Assembly (NCBI GenBank): GCA_018435125.1
Contig: JAHDNZ010000075.1
Location: forward strand, 1 to 52,077
Length of the DNA: 52,077 nt
Direction: 5' to 3'
Source: Bacillota bacterium
GTDB taxonomy: Bacteria > Bacillota > DTU065
Below are positions 16,443 to 24,141 of this stretch, one piece after another. Under the pieces are notes generated by a model. That model did no database searches and had not been told where the DNA came from. It saw only the letters and a list, made by a program, of their open reading frames with translations. How positions within the stretch are numbered: the first letter of the stretch is position 1; each line of letters begins with the position of its first letter. The translations under genes were made by a program, and so were the position numbers.

Positions 16443-17369
16443 ATGATATTCCTTTTCCTGGCGGTTTTATTGCTCTTTTCCAGTCACACAATGGCATTTA
16501 AACCGGAAAGGCCAGTAATACTTGTTCATGGAATAGGCTTTAATGGGACTTTAGCCTGGCAAAGCCCCCCGGTTTTAAGATATTTTGAACTAATAAATAA
16601 AGGTTTGGCTGAATTTTTAGTTGAATCGAGTGGTTATACCCGTGGTAAAGATCTCTTTATCTATGAATACGATACTATGACCACCATTGAACATATTGCC
16701 AATGAATTTAACCTCGCCTTAACCGAATACTTAAGACAATCTGGCGCAACCAAAGTTGATCTTATCTGTTTTAGTATGGGAGGCCTTGTAGCACGTACTC
16801 TTTTAAATGGAGCAACTGATCCTCCTGTAGAAAACCTGATAACCATAGCTACCCCACATAAAGGCTCTTACTGGGTAAGTGTGGCCGAAAGTGTTAAACC
16901 CCAGGCAGATGATTTCTTGTTTAAGATCCTGGGTGAACTAAGAGATAACCTTGCAGACGATGTTAGTCTTAAAACCTATCGTTTCCTAGATAGTGTCTAC
17001 CGCTTTGGAGAGTATCCTTCTATAGGCCAGATGCAGCCTGAGGGGGAATTTATGGAAAAACTAGCCTCTTTTTCATTTAGTCCCCATATCAAGGTCACCT
17101 GTATCGCCGGCTATGTGCTACCTTCCTTCGATTCGGCCTTTGTTCCGGAAACATTTGTAAGACTCCTCTCCGAAAGGTTTGGTCCCGGCGATTTGGTTGT
17201 TCCGCTTGAAAGCGCTCTTTGGGAGAGAGCCGATCAGATTTTTATAGTTAAGGGAAGACCTGAAACAACCTGGCACAGTGTTTTACCATTTCACCCGGAA
17301 GTTCAGGCCCTAGTTAAATATGTACTCAGTGAAAGTTATATGCAAAAACAGCTCGGGCGTTTGGAGTAG
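16443..17369 (+). CDS. Secreted lipase-like alpha/beta hydrolase
   Basis: Signal peptide (MIFLFLAVLLLFSSHTMA), then an alpha/beta hydrolase of the triacylglycerol lipase type. The oxyanion segment VILVHGIGFNG lies near residue 30 and the nucleophile elbow is LICFSMGGLVAR (Ser about 120); the first Gly of the usual GxSxG is Cys here. The C-terminal His is plausibly in TTWHSVLPFHPEV. The ATG at 16443 is chosen over an in-frame GTG at 16425 because AAGAGGTG lies 5 nt before it. Monocistronic, convergent with the next hydrolase. Substrate unknown; lipid esters are likely. Confidence 0.82.
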   Translation: MIFLFLAVLLLFSSHTMAFKPERPVILVHGIGFNGTLAWQSPPVLRYFELINKGLAEFLVESSGYTRGKDLFIYEYDTMTTIEHIANEFNLALTEYLRQSGATKVDLICFSMGGLVARTLLNGATDPPVENLITIATPHKGSYWVSVAESVKPQADDFLFKILGELRDNLADDVSLKTYRFLDSVYRFGEYPSIGQMQPEGEFMEKLASFSFSPHIKVTCIAGYVLPSFDSAFVPETFVRLLSERFGPGDLVVPLESALWERADQIFIVKGRPETTWHSVLPFHPEVQALVKYVLSESYMQKQLGRLE

Positions 17370-17373
17370 TAGT

Positions 17374-17411
17374 TCCGGGTGATCTGAAATTTCTATCCCA
17401 GATCACCCGGA
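17374..17411. terminator. 13-bp perfect hairpin between convergent hydrolase genes
   Basis: TCCGGGTGATCTG (17374-17386) pairs perfectly with 17399-17411 around a 12-nt loop. It lies 5 bp after the lipase stop. No clean T-run follows on either strand, so termination may be inefficient or the stem may protect the mRNA 3' end. Confidence 0.55.
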
Positions 17412-17493
17412 GTTAGCTTTAGTATTTATATGCCCATAAAGTGGTAATTTAAACCCTTCAACCCTTCTATTTATGGAAGTTTTATCTTTGGTT

Positions 17494-18252
17494 TTATAAT
17501 AGATGGTTAGCTAAAAAGTCCGCCGATTCTTTAATAACTTCGTTTTTCCAATCTTTTCTGCAATAGCAATGGTCAGCTCCAGAGATGATATAGAGCTTAT
17601 GGGGGATGTTGTTTTGGGCTAAGACTTTAGCATATTCATAAGCCTGTTCAGTCTGTACGGCATTGTCGTTAGTTCCATGTATAATTAAGACTGGGGCTTT
17701 GTTTTTGGCGATACTTGCAAAGGGATTATGTTCTACGATATCATCGACAAAACATTTACCGATTAGATAGCCACCCCAATCAATGGGAAAACCGTCTTTA
17801 GCGGCGACTTTTAGATTATCTCCCACGTAACAGTCCATAAAGTTACCCACTGCAGACCACAGCACAACCGCTTCTAAATCTTCTGCTAGGCCTGAGACAG
17901 TTGCAGCCATTGCCCCACCCATAGATAGGCCCAAAACTGCTAATTTTTGAACATCACTTCTGCTTCTTAAATAAGTTAAGGCCTTTAGAGCATCCGATAA
18001 TTCCGAACTAAAGGTCATCTTTTCAAAGTCACCTTCACTGTCTCCTGATCCGCGAAAGTCAAACCGAAAAGCAGCTAGACCACGTTTAACTAATTCTTCG
18101 GCTGCCTCCACAAAGATTCGGTGTGCTTCGGCTTTATTACCGGTAAAACCATGGAAAAAGCAAACCGTCGCAAAAGGACCTTCTCCTTCGGGTTTATGCA
18201 AAACTCCTACCAAACGCTGGCCCTCGTTTTCAAAATAAACAGGTTCTCGCAT
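17494..18252 (-). CDS. Cytoplasmic alpha/beta hydrolase (esterase or acyl-peptidase-like)
   Basis: Serine hydrolase of 252 residues without a signal peptide. Oxyanion segment CFFHGFTGNKAEAHRIF, the FRFDFRGSGDSEG turn, nucleophile GLSMGGA (Ser about 113), Asp in IIHGTNDNAV and His in SGADHCYCR complete a catalytic triad. This resembles the cinnamoyl/feruloyl-esterase-like and acyl-CoA-thioesterase-like clan found in many anaerobes. AGAGGTG precedes the ATG. Monocistronic. The natural ester is unknown. Confidence 0.85.
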   Translation of the reverse strand: MREPVYFENEGQRLVGVLHKPEGEGPFATVCFFHGFTGNKAEAHRIFVEAAEELVKRGLAAFRFDFRGSGDSEGDFEKMTFSSELSDALKALTYLRSRSDVQKLAVLGLSMGGAMAATVSGLAEDLEAVVLWSAVGNFMDCYVGDNLKVAAKDGFPIDWGGYLIGKCFVDDIVEHNPFASIAKNKAPVLIIHGTNDNAVQTEQAYEYAKVLAQNNIPHKLYIISGADHCYCRKDWKNEVIKESADFLANHLL

Positions 18253-18412
18253 TTAACTAAACACCTCTCTTTTCCCCAAGCATTCTTTGGTAAATAATAG
18301 ATCTCCTGCTTGCCAATATTCTAATATTAAACCGGTAGGGGGGTATTTAGGTCTAGGTGTTTGTAGTTATTGCTTTGGTTACTAGTATTTCCCAAATTAG
18401 GGAGTGATATTT

Positions 18413-20710
18413 ATGAAACGTCTTTATATTTTTTTAATACTATTTGGCTATCTTTCTGTTTTTGCTTGTTCACTTTACCTTTGGCAGACACCACAAAACT
18501 GGCAAAGCATTGCCTCTTTTAAAACCTTTTGCGATCTTAGTCTAATTGATAATCAGTTGCTTACAAGCTTAGAAAACCTAGAAGAAAAAGCTACCATAGT
18601 GATGCCATTAACAAAACCTCTAACCTACTTAGAACTTAACTTGCTTAGCGACTTTTGTAAAAAAGGTGGTTGCTTGCTTATATATCCTCTAAATAACTCT
18701 TCCTCCATAGAAACTACCTTAAATAAATATTTTCAGGATTCCAAAGCTCAATTTTACTCCAAAGGTCCTCTCTCTTACACTAAACTCTCTCCACAAATTG
18801 TTTACCTTCACAGCAATATTACTCTTAGTCTACCTGAAGATAATACCAAAGAGCTTTTACTGCAGATAATAAACCAATTCGAGCCTGAAAGCCTTACTAA
18901 AACTCATGCCTTTGGCCAAAAACGGGTAGAAGAGATCACAGCTGTTATACTAAATACCTTAGAGCAAAAAGAGCCCCCTACAGATACTCAACTAGAAATC
19001 GCCGTAAAACTAGAGAATATCCTCATTCAAGCCAGAGAATCTGCCGATAAAGGCCATATCTGGAAACTTAATGCCTTAAAAAAGGAAGCCGAAGAACTAC
19101 ACGAGCTTTATAAAGCGACCTTCTTTGCCAGTTATCCGGTAGAAACCAGAGGTATCTGGATTAGTATAAAAGCACTCCCTAGGACAAGAGACGGTATAGC
19201 TTTGATGGTAGCAAACATAGCCCAGGCCGGATTTAATGTCATTTTGCCTGAGGTATTTGCCCATGGTTATACTATCTACCCTTCAAAAATTGCCCAAGAA
19301 TATGGTATCCCAAAACAAGATCCGGCTTTTATTAACTTCAACCCTTTACCTATCCTTATCGAGGAAGCTAAAAAAAACGATCTTGAGGTACATGCCTGGT
19401 TTAGTGTCTTTTATGTGGGACTAAACTCCTTAGAGCCTATTTGTTCTCTGTACCCTTCCTGGGCTGCTGTTAACCTAGATGGCACATATGGCTATAGCCG
19501 AGATGGCAATCACCTCTACTTTGCTTCACCTCTTAGTCGTGAATTCAGAGAATATGTAACCGATCTAATGGTAGAAGTTGTCAGTGAGGGCGTATCCGGC
19601 ATTCATCTGGACTATGTCCGTTATGCAGGGCTGGATGTTAAAGAAACCGATTACAGTGAAGTAGCTGTCAGGGAGTTTTCTAAGCGTTTCGGACTTTTGC
19701 CGAATCAAAAAAGAACACCTGCTTCCAAGCTTTGGATCTATTTTCGAGCCGGTGGTGTAGATGAATTAGTCAAAGTAGCTTCCCAGAAAATAAAAAAACT
19801 TAATCCTAAAATAATTCTTTCGGCAGCAGTAGCTCCCGATGGTCCTCCTACCGATTATAATAGAAACTATCTGCAAAATTGGCCGCTGTGGCTACAAAGC
19901 GGTTACCTTGATTTTGTAATCCCCATGACCTATTCTCCTAACCCTCAAAATGTAACCGGCTGGTTTAACTCCGCAGTCACTAAAGCACCTCCCTTTGCAC
20001 CTGTATATGCCGGCTTAAGTGCCTTTGGGCTTTTTGATACAAACACCCTGAATAAACAGGTTAGTGAACTTGGCCGCAGCAGCGGTTCGTTGGGAAGTTT
20101 CTTTTTTGCCTACGATCACCTTGACTTGCAAGACTTAAAAGTCCTTAAGGCAGGGGTATTTAGCGAAAAAGCCACTCCCGCACATCACTTTTTACCTGAG
20201 GACTATTCCAAGCTTGTTAACTATGTTTGGGAACAAATTACCCAGCCGTCGCTAGAACTGCCGCTGGAAGTTTTAACCGCTTTTTTAAGCCTAAGTGCCG
20301 ATGGCCAATCCTTAAAAAGCTTTGCTAGGTATAAACAAACTCTTGAAAAGCTTGAAATATTAAAAGATCTGACCTCAAAAACAGTGGCCGGTGATTTGAA
20401 AAACACTCTCACGAATTATTTATCACTGCTTAAAAGATGGCTCCTCGCAGCCGGTAGAAACGGCCTAGTAAATAAAACCGAAGTAGAGCAAGAAGTATTT
20501 AAGGTTACCCGGCAGTTAGGGTTAATTGCCTCGGATACTCCCTACTTTTTAATACCCAACTACCTTAAAGATAAAATATGGGGTGCGGAATTTTACACTG
20601 AAGCCAATAACCTTCTAAATATGTATTCAGATAGTTCTTTGCAGGAAAAACCCGAGTTATACGAGCTTTTAAGCGAGCTGGTTTTTCTAACCGCACTAAA
20701 CTGGCGCTAG
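18413..20710 (+). CDS. Exported GHL10-type glycosidase-like protein with N-terminal GATase-like domain
   Basis: Protein of 765 residues with a signal or lipid-type anchor (MKRLYIFLILFGYLSVFACSLYL). Residues about 40-150 look like a flavodoxin/glutamine-amidotransferase-like domain (the motif LNLLSDFCKKGGCLLIYPL is shared with the next gene). Residues about 245-565 form a GHL10 (DUF187) TIM barrel: TRGIWISIKALPRTRDG, LPEVFAHGYTIYPS, EVHAWFSVFY, GIHLDYVRYAG. The last ~190 residues are helical and unrecognised. ATG at 18413 follows AGGGAGTG; an upstream GTG overlaps that site. First gene of a three-gene plus operon with a GATase-like protein and an amidase, which suggests a wall-glycan role. Activity unproven. 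Confidence 0.82.
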   Translation: MKRLYIFLILFGYLSVFACSLYLWQTPQNWQSIASFKTFCDLSLIDNQLLTSLENLEEKATIVMPLTKPLTYLELNLLSDFCKKGGCLLIYPLNNSSSIETTLNKYFQDSKAQFYSKGPLSYTKLSPQIVYLHSNITLSLPEDNTKELLLQIINQFEPESLTKTHAFGQKRVEEITAVILNTLEQKEPPTDTQLEIAVKLENILIQARESADKGHIWKLNALKKEAEELHELYKATFFASYPVETRGIWISIKALPRTRDGIALMVANIAQAGFNVILPEVFAHGYTIYPSKIAQEYGIPKQDPAFINFNPLPILIEEAKKNDLEVHAWFSVFYVGLNSLEPICSLYPSWAAVNLDGTYGYSRDGNHLYFASPLSREFREYVTDLMVEVVSEGVSGIHLDYVRYAGLDVKETDYSEVAVREFSKRFGLLPNQKRTPASKLWIYFRAGGVDELVKVASQKIKKLNPKIILSAAVAPDGPPTDYNRNYLQNWPLWLQSGYLDFVIPMTYSPNPQNVTGWFNSAVTKAPPFAPVYAGLSAFGLFDTNTLNKQVSELGRSSGSLGSFFFAYDHLDLQDLKVLKAGVFSEKATPAHHFLPEDYSKLVNYVWEQITQPSLELPLEVLTAFLSLSADGQSLKSFARYKQTLEKLEILKDLTSKTVAGDLKNTLTNYLSLLKRWLLAAGRNGLVNKTEVEQEVFKVTRQLGLIASDTPYFLIPNYLKDKIWGAEFYTEANNLLNMYSDSSLQEKPELYELLSELVFLTALNWR

Positions 20711-20737
20711 CTTAATTTTGCAAAGGAGTAAAAACAA

Positions 20738-21364
20738 ATGAAACGAATTTTTTTACTGTTAACACTTAGCTTTGTTATTGGCCTTACTTGTACTGTTTTA
20801 GCTGCCTTTGACCCCTTTGCTCCCAAAAACCAAGTTACCCTTTGGCTAAAAAACACAACCGATCCGGAATTGGCTAGCTCTTTTTTAAGACAAGCTGGTT
20901 TTTTAGCTGCCTTTGGCGATATCAAAGGAAAAGCTCTGCTTACCAATCGTGACATACTTACCCAAAAGGAATTGGAAGCTATCGAGGATTTTATGGTAAA
21001 AGGTGGTAAAGTAATCTTTCTTGGTACTAAAAACCTACCCCAGCTAACCTTTTTAGGTTTGCAAACCTTTAGCCAGCCTACCTATCTGGAGATAGCCTTT
21101 CCCCTTGCATATACCCCCCAAATGCTTGAGTTTCCTAACTGCACGGTCAGCCTTTTTGCCTTTGCGGATCAAGACCAGCCTTTAGCCTCTTATTACAATT
21201 CCGACGGAGTGACCTTTAGTCATATTGAACCTCTAAATAGCAGTGTAGTTAAAACCAGCTGGGGACTTTATTTTGGCTTTGACTGGCTGGAAAAGATATT
21301 TTTGGAAAAGCCAACTTATCAAAAACTCTTGCTGCTGTGGCTGCGCCAGGCAATTTGGAATTAG
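20738..21364 (+). CDS. Exported GATase1-like protein
   Basis: Signal peptide (MKRIFLLLTLSFVIGLTCTVLA) followed by a ~185-residue domain that resembles the N-terminal domain of the upstream gene: ALLTNRDILTQKELEAIEDF, then MVKGGKVIFLGT. This beta-alpha-beta pattern fits the glutamine amidotransferase/ThuA-like fold often seen next to glycosidases. I see no nucleophilic Cys triad, so a catalytic role is doubtful. It begins 27 bp after the GHL10 gene, with AAAGGAG before the ATG. Confidence 0.65.
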   Translation: MKRIFLLLTLSFVIGLTCTVLAAFDPFAPKNQVTLWLKNTTDPELASSFLRQAGFLAAFGDIKGKALLTNRDILTQKELEAIEDFMVKGGKVIFLGTKNLPQLTFLGLQTFSQPTYLEIAFPLAYTPQMLEFPNCTVSLFAFADQDQPLASYYNSDGVTFSHIEPLNSSVVKTSWGLYFGFDWLEKIFLEKPTYQKLLLLWLRQAIWN

Positions 21365-21403
21365 TTTACTTAAACTACCAAAGACAGTTTAGGTTAAGAT
21401 TAG

Positions 21404-21458
21404 AAAGGAGTGATTAAAGATCACCACCTTCTTCTTTTAAAAAGAACAAAGTGGTGAT
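21404..21458 (+). promoter_or_regulatory. Ribosome site separated from the amidase start by a hairpin
   Basis: AAAGGAG (21404-21410) lies 56 nt before the amidase ATG (21467), and no good site is closer. Between them ATCACCAC (21420-21427) pairs with GTGGTGAT (21451-21458), with an inner TTCTTT/AAAGAA stem. Folding would bring the ribosome site to about 17 unpaired nt from the ATG. An in-frame TGA at 21455-21457 excludes an earlier start. Confidence 0.5.
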
Positions 21459-21466
21459 TCTACCAA

Positions 21467-22039
21467 ATGGCTATTATCGTTTTAAACCCCTCTTGTCAGT
21501 ATGGCAATGTTGTTTTGGAAGCCGGTCACGTTGTTTACAACGAAGGTCATAACCTCTTTGATATTGCCTTAAAAACCAAAGAAGCTTTAGAGAACCTTGG
21601 TCATGAAGTCTATCTTACCCGAAGTTTGCGTGACGAGGCCTCTAATCTTGAAACCGAGATGCAAAAAGCCAACTCTTTTAACCCTGATCTTATGGTTTCT
21701 CTCCATTCAGATGCTACAGGTGAGCCAATAAACCCTAGTGTGGGAGGTACTACAACCTTTTTCGCTTCAGAGGCAGGTTACCTTTTAGCTGAATATGTCC
21801 ACCACAGTCTCTGTAGAGCTATCGGTAACTACTACCCCAAACACACCGACAGAGGTATCAAAACCCACTGGCTTAAACTCTATGTCTTGCATAATATTAA
21901 TGCTCCTGCTTGCCTTACGGAGATTTTATTTCACACTAATCCCGAAGAAAGAAAACTCCTTCTAAACCCTCTCTTTCATCAAATAGCTGCCAAAGCTATA
22001 GCTGAAGGTATCGATACCTATACTAAAACTCTAGGGTAA
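21467..22039 (+). CDS. Amidase_3-like protein with altered first zinc ligand
   Basis: Protein of 190 residues consisting only of an N-acetylmuramoyl-L-alanine amidase (Amidase_3) fold, without a signal peptide. The second ligand Glu (VVYNEGHNLFDIA), third ligand His (LMVSLHSDA) and catalytic Glu (ACLTEILFHTNPEE) are in place. The usual DPGHGG at the start reads NPSCQYG, so the first ligand His is replaced, perhaps by Cys. It may be a zinc variant or an inactive binding protein. The motif PKHTDRGIKTHWLKLYVL is conserved in the family. Third gene of the GHL10 operon, 102 bp downstream. Confidence 0.8.
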   Translation: MAIIVLNPSCQYGNVVLEAGHVVYNEGHNLFDIALKTKEALENLGHEVYLTRSLRDEASNLETEMQKANSFNPDLMVSLHSDATGEPINPSVGGTTTFFASEAGYLLAEYVHHSLCRAIGNYYPKHTDRGIKTHWLKLYVLHNINAPACLTEILFHTNPEERKLLLNPLFHQIAAKAIAEGIDTYTKTLG

Positions 22040-22123
22040 TTTTCAAAAACTTTAGTCAAATAAAATGTTTTCCTAAATAAGACTTCTAAACTCTTTGATT
22101 AATAGGATAAGTTATCTACCGCT

Positions 22124-22170
22124 AAAACACTGCCACCATGAATAGCAAATGGTGGCAGTGTTTTATTTTG
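22124..22170. terminator. Strong bidirectional terminator
   Basis: AAAACACTGCCACCAT (22124-22139) pairs perfectly over 16 bp with 22149-22164, loop of 9 nt, followed by TTTTATTTTG on plus. It separates the plus amidase operon from the minus antiporter operon. Confidence 0.88.
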
Positions 22171-22178
22171 CTAGTCAA

Positions 22179-22526
22179 TTAATTTTTGCCCATCTTATAG
22201 ATGTTAGTGATAGGAAAGCTAAACATAAAACCAGCTCCAACTTGAGGGACATCCTTCATAACATCGTAAACCGCAGTTACAGCTTTATTAAGTAATTCTT
22301 CGCTCTCCAGTACGGTAAAAATAGTTTTGTTGTAAGGGCGGGAATCATCCAGAAGCGATTCAAATAATCCAAATAAAGGAATACCACGGTTTTGGCTTTC
22401 TAAAATGGCACTGGCCATGCCTTGACTCTCTAAAATAGTAGCGCCACGCACACCGATATCCACAAATCTAGCTAAAATATCTTCCAGATAATCGGTCCCA
22501 TTTAATACTATAAATAAAACAAACAT
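22179..22526 (-). CDS. PII-like small regulatory protein next to antiporter
   Basis: Protein of 115 residues whose pattern FVLFIVLNGTDYLEDILARFVDIGVRGATILES, with later KTIFTVLESEELLNKAVTAV, fits the ferredoxin-like fold of the PII superfamily. The canonical uridylylation T-loop is absent; a loop around LFESLLDDSRPYNK takes its place. It lies 19 bp after a CPA2 antiporter gene with AGGAGG before its ATG, so it is co-transcribed. In this context such proteins plausibly bind the transporter or a nucleotide second messenger, but that is inference. Confidence 0.72.
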   Translation of the reverse strand: MFVLFIVLNGTDYLEDILARFVDIGVRGATILESQGMASAILESQNRGIPLFGLFESLLDDSRPYNKTIFTVLESEELLNKAVTAVYDVMKDVPQVGAGFMFSFPITNIYKMGKN

Positions 22527-22545
22527 TTAGCTACCTCCTCGCTTG

Positions 22546-23763
22546 TTAGAATACTATCTCTTCAGTTTGTTGCTTGGAAACGGCTTTACTTCCCAACCCA
22601 GGAATTTCACCGGCTTTTTGAATAGCGATTTTTGCGAATATCGGGCCGGAGACTTCATAGATGAGTACACTAAACATGATAATGGTATTAATGGCTACTG
22701 CGTACTCAGGTAAGTATTGTTTTACCAAAAAAGAAAGCCCGATGGATATACCCCCCTGAGGAAGCAATGCCAGGCCCAGATAGTTTGTCACAGCCTCCTT
22801 AGCCTTAACTGACCTTGCTCCGATATAAGCTCCCAGCATTTTCCCCCCCACTCTGCTAAGAATATAAGCTACACCCATTGCTCCTACAGTAGCTAGGATT
22901 CCTAGGTCTAAACTAGCACCTGCTAGAGTAAAAAACAAAACATAGACCGGAGAAACAAAATCGTTGACAGAGCCAAAGACTCTTTTGGGATTTTTTAGCA
23001 AATTTACTACTGTTGCACCCAGCATTATATTGGTCAACAAAGGAGAAAAACCAAGAAAATTAGAAAGACCTGCAGCGACGGCAATAAAGGCCAAAGAACT
23101 GCCTTGTAACCCATCATGGGTCTTAGCTCTTTTCGCTGTAAAAGCAAGGGCGAGCCCAAGTAAAAATCCCAATAAAACCGAACCGAAGATCTCAATTACC
23201 GGTTGAATAAGCATCTTGGCCAAAGATAGTTCGGTAGAGCCGACAGAAAGCCTGGCTAAAGCCATGGCTAGGCCAAAGACCATAATTCCAAAAACATCGT
23301 CTAAGGCTACCACCGGGATGATGGTTTTGGTTAAAGGCCCATGGGCTTTATATTGTTGAATTACCAGTAAAGTTGCCGCCGGTGCAGTTGCTGCTGACAT
23401 AGAGGCGATTACAATACTAAAGGCAAAAGGCTCAGAAAACAAATAATACATCACTAAAAACACTGCTAAAACTGCACCTGCTACCTCGGCCAAAGTGATA
23501 ATTATGATCTCTTTGCCAACCTTTAACATCTCTTTAACCACAAATTCGCTACCGATACTAAAGGCTATTAAGGCCAAAGCAAATTCACTTATAACAGCAA
23601 AAGCTTCGATATCGTTTGGCTTAATAAACTTAAAACACGAATTGCCCAAAAATAAACCAGCTACCAAATAACCAGAAACATTAGGTAGTTTAAATAGCCG
23701 CGCTAGCTTACCACCTAAGATACCGACAATTAGTACAATTCCAATCTTAAAGAGTGCATCCAA
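22546..23763 (-). CDS. CPA2-family cation/proton antiporter
   Basis: Membrane protein of 405 residues with about 12 hydrophobic segments, matching the KefB/NapA-like monovalent cation:proton antiporter family. Conserved parts: NVSGYLVAGLFLG, AFSIGSEFV, the ion-site region VVALDDVFGIMVFG (Asp pair near residue 155), and GLALLPQGGISIGLSF. There is no C-terminal nucleotide-binding (TrkA-N) domain; regulation may instead come from the co-transcribed PII-like protein. Start is a TTG (23761-23763) 8 nt after GGAGG. The gene is under a c-di-AMP riboswitch, which fits potassium or sodium homeostasis. Confidence 0.9.
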   Translation of the reverse strand: MDALFKIGIVLIVGILGGKLARLFKLPNVSGYLVAGLFLGNSCFKFIKPNDIEAFAVISEFALALIAFSIGSEFVVKEMLKVGKEIIIITLAEVAGAVLAVFLVMYYLFSEPFAFSIVIASMSAATAPAATLLVIQQYKAHGPLTKTIIPVVALDDVFGIMVFGLAMALARLSVGSTELSLAKMLIQPVIEIFGSVLLGFLLGLALAFTAKRAKTHDGLQGSSLAFIAVAAGLSNFLGFSPLLTNIMLGATVVNLLKNPKRVFGSVNDFVSPVYVLFFTLAGASLDLGILATVGAMGVAYILSRVGGKMLGAYIGARSVKAKEAVTNYLGLALLPQGGISIGLSFLVKQYLPEYAVAINTIIMFSVLIYEVSGPIFAKIAIQKAGEIPGLGSKAVSKQQTEEIVF

Positions 23764-23837
23764 GCTTGTTTCCTCCCCTGCAATTTTTATGATGTTTGTT
23801 TATGCGGCTCTATTTTTTTAACCAAACCAAGGTTTTT

Positions 23838-23888
23838 TTAAAAATAGAAAAGCGCATAATCATAACTCAAAGAGTTATGTCATACGCT
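23838..23888 (-). terminator. Terminator of the c-di-AMP riboswitch expression platform
   Basis: Minus-strand hairpin: AGCGTAT with ATGCGCT (one G-U pair on this strand) around an 8-bp CATAACTC/GAGTTATG stem (23861-23868/23872-23879), followed by TTTCTATTTTT. It lies just 3' of the aptamer and about 70 nt before the antiporter start, so it can stop the transcript early. Confidence 0.8.
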
Positions 23889-23893
23889 TGGTG

Positions 23894-24000
23894 TACTCCT
23901 ATGGGGTTAGCTGACGGGTTAGGGCACCCAAGTTGCCCCTCTAAAAAGATTCACCCCAAAAAAATGTGTCCCCCACTGCCTGAAAGGTATTCGGAGATTT
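23894..24000 (-). ncRNA. c-di-AMP riboswitch (ydaO/yuaA type)
   Basis: On the minus strand the conserved blocks appear in the right order: CTCCGAA at the 5' side, GGGGGACACA, TTTTTTGGGGTGAATC, AGGGGCAACTTGGGTGCCC, CCCGTCAGCTAACCCC and closing GGAG. These match the ydaO-type aptamer. This class normally switches genes off when c-di-AMP is high; here the following terminator would do so for the antiporter and PII-like genes. Confidence 0.88.
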
Positions 24001-24008
24001 CTTGTTTA

Positions 24009-24037
24009 AGCATACCACAATTTAGTTAAATGGTAAA
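24009..24037 (-). promoter_or_regulatory. Promoter for the riboswitch-antiporter transcript
   Basis: Minus strand TTTACC (24032-24037), 17-nt spacer, TATGCT (24009-24014), positioned a few nucleotides upstream of the aptamer. The -35 is a partial match. Confidence 0.5.
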
Positions 24038-24141
24038 GAAAAGAAGTTTTTCCCAAAATATGAGCCCTAGCAACTATTTTGCTTACTTAGTCTGCCCTAA
24101 GGTTATCCTCTCAAAAAACCTCTTCACGTCTCTTGAATCTT

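Noticed and set aside
22050-22123. Possible small gene between the amidase and the terminator
   Set aside because: Only short frames without ribosome sites; AT-rich leader-like sequence.
23796-24029. 77-codon plus-strand open frame across the riboswitch
   Set aside because: It is antisense to the c-di-AMP aptamer and terminator and has no ribosome site or recognisable domain.
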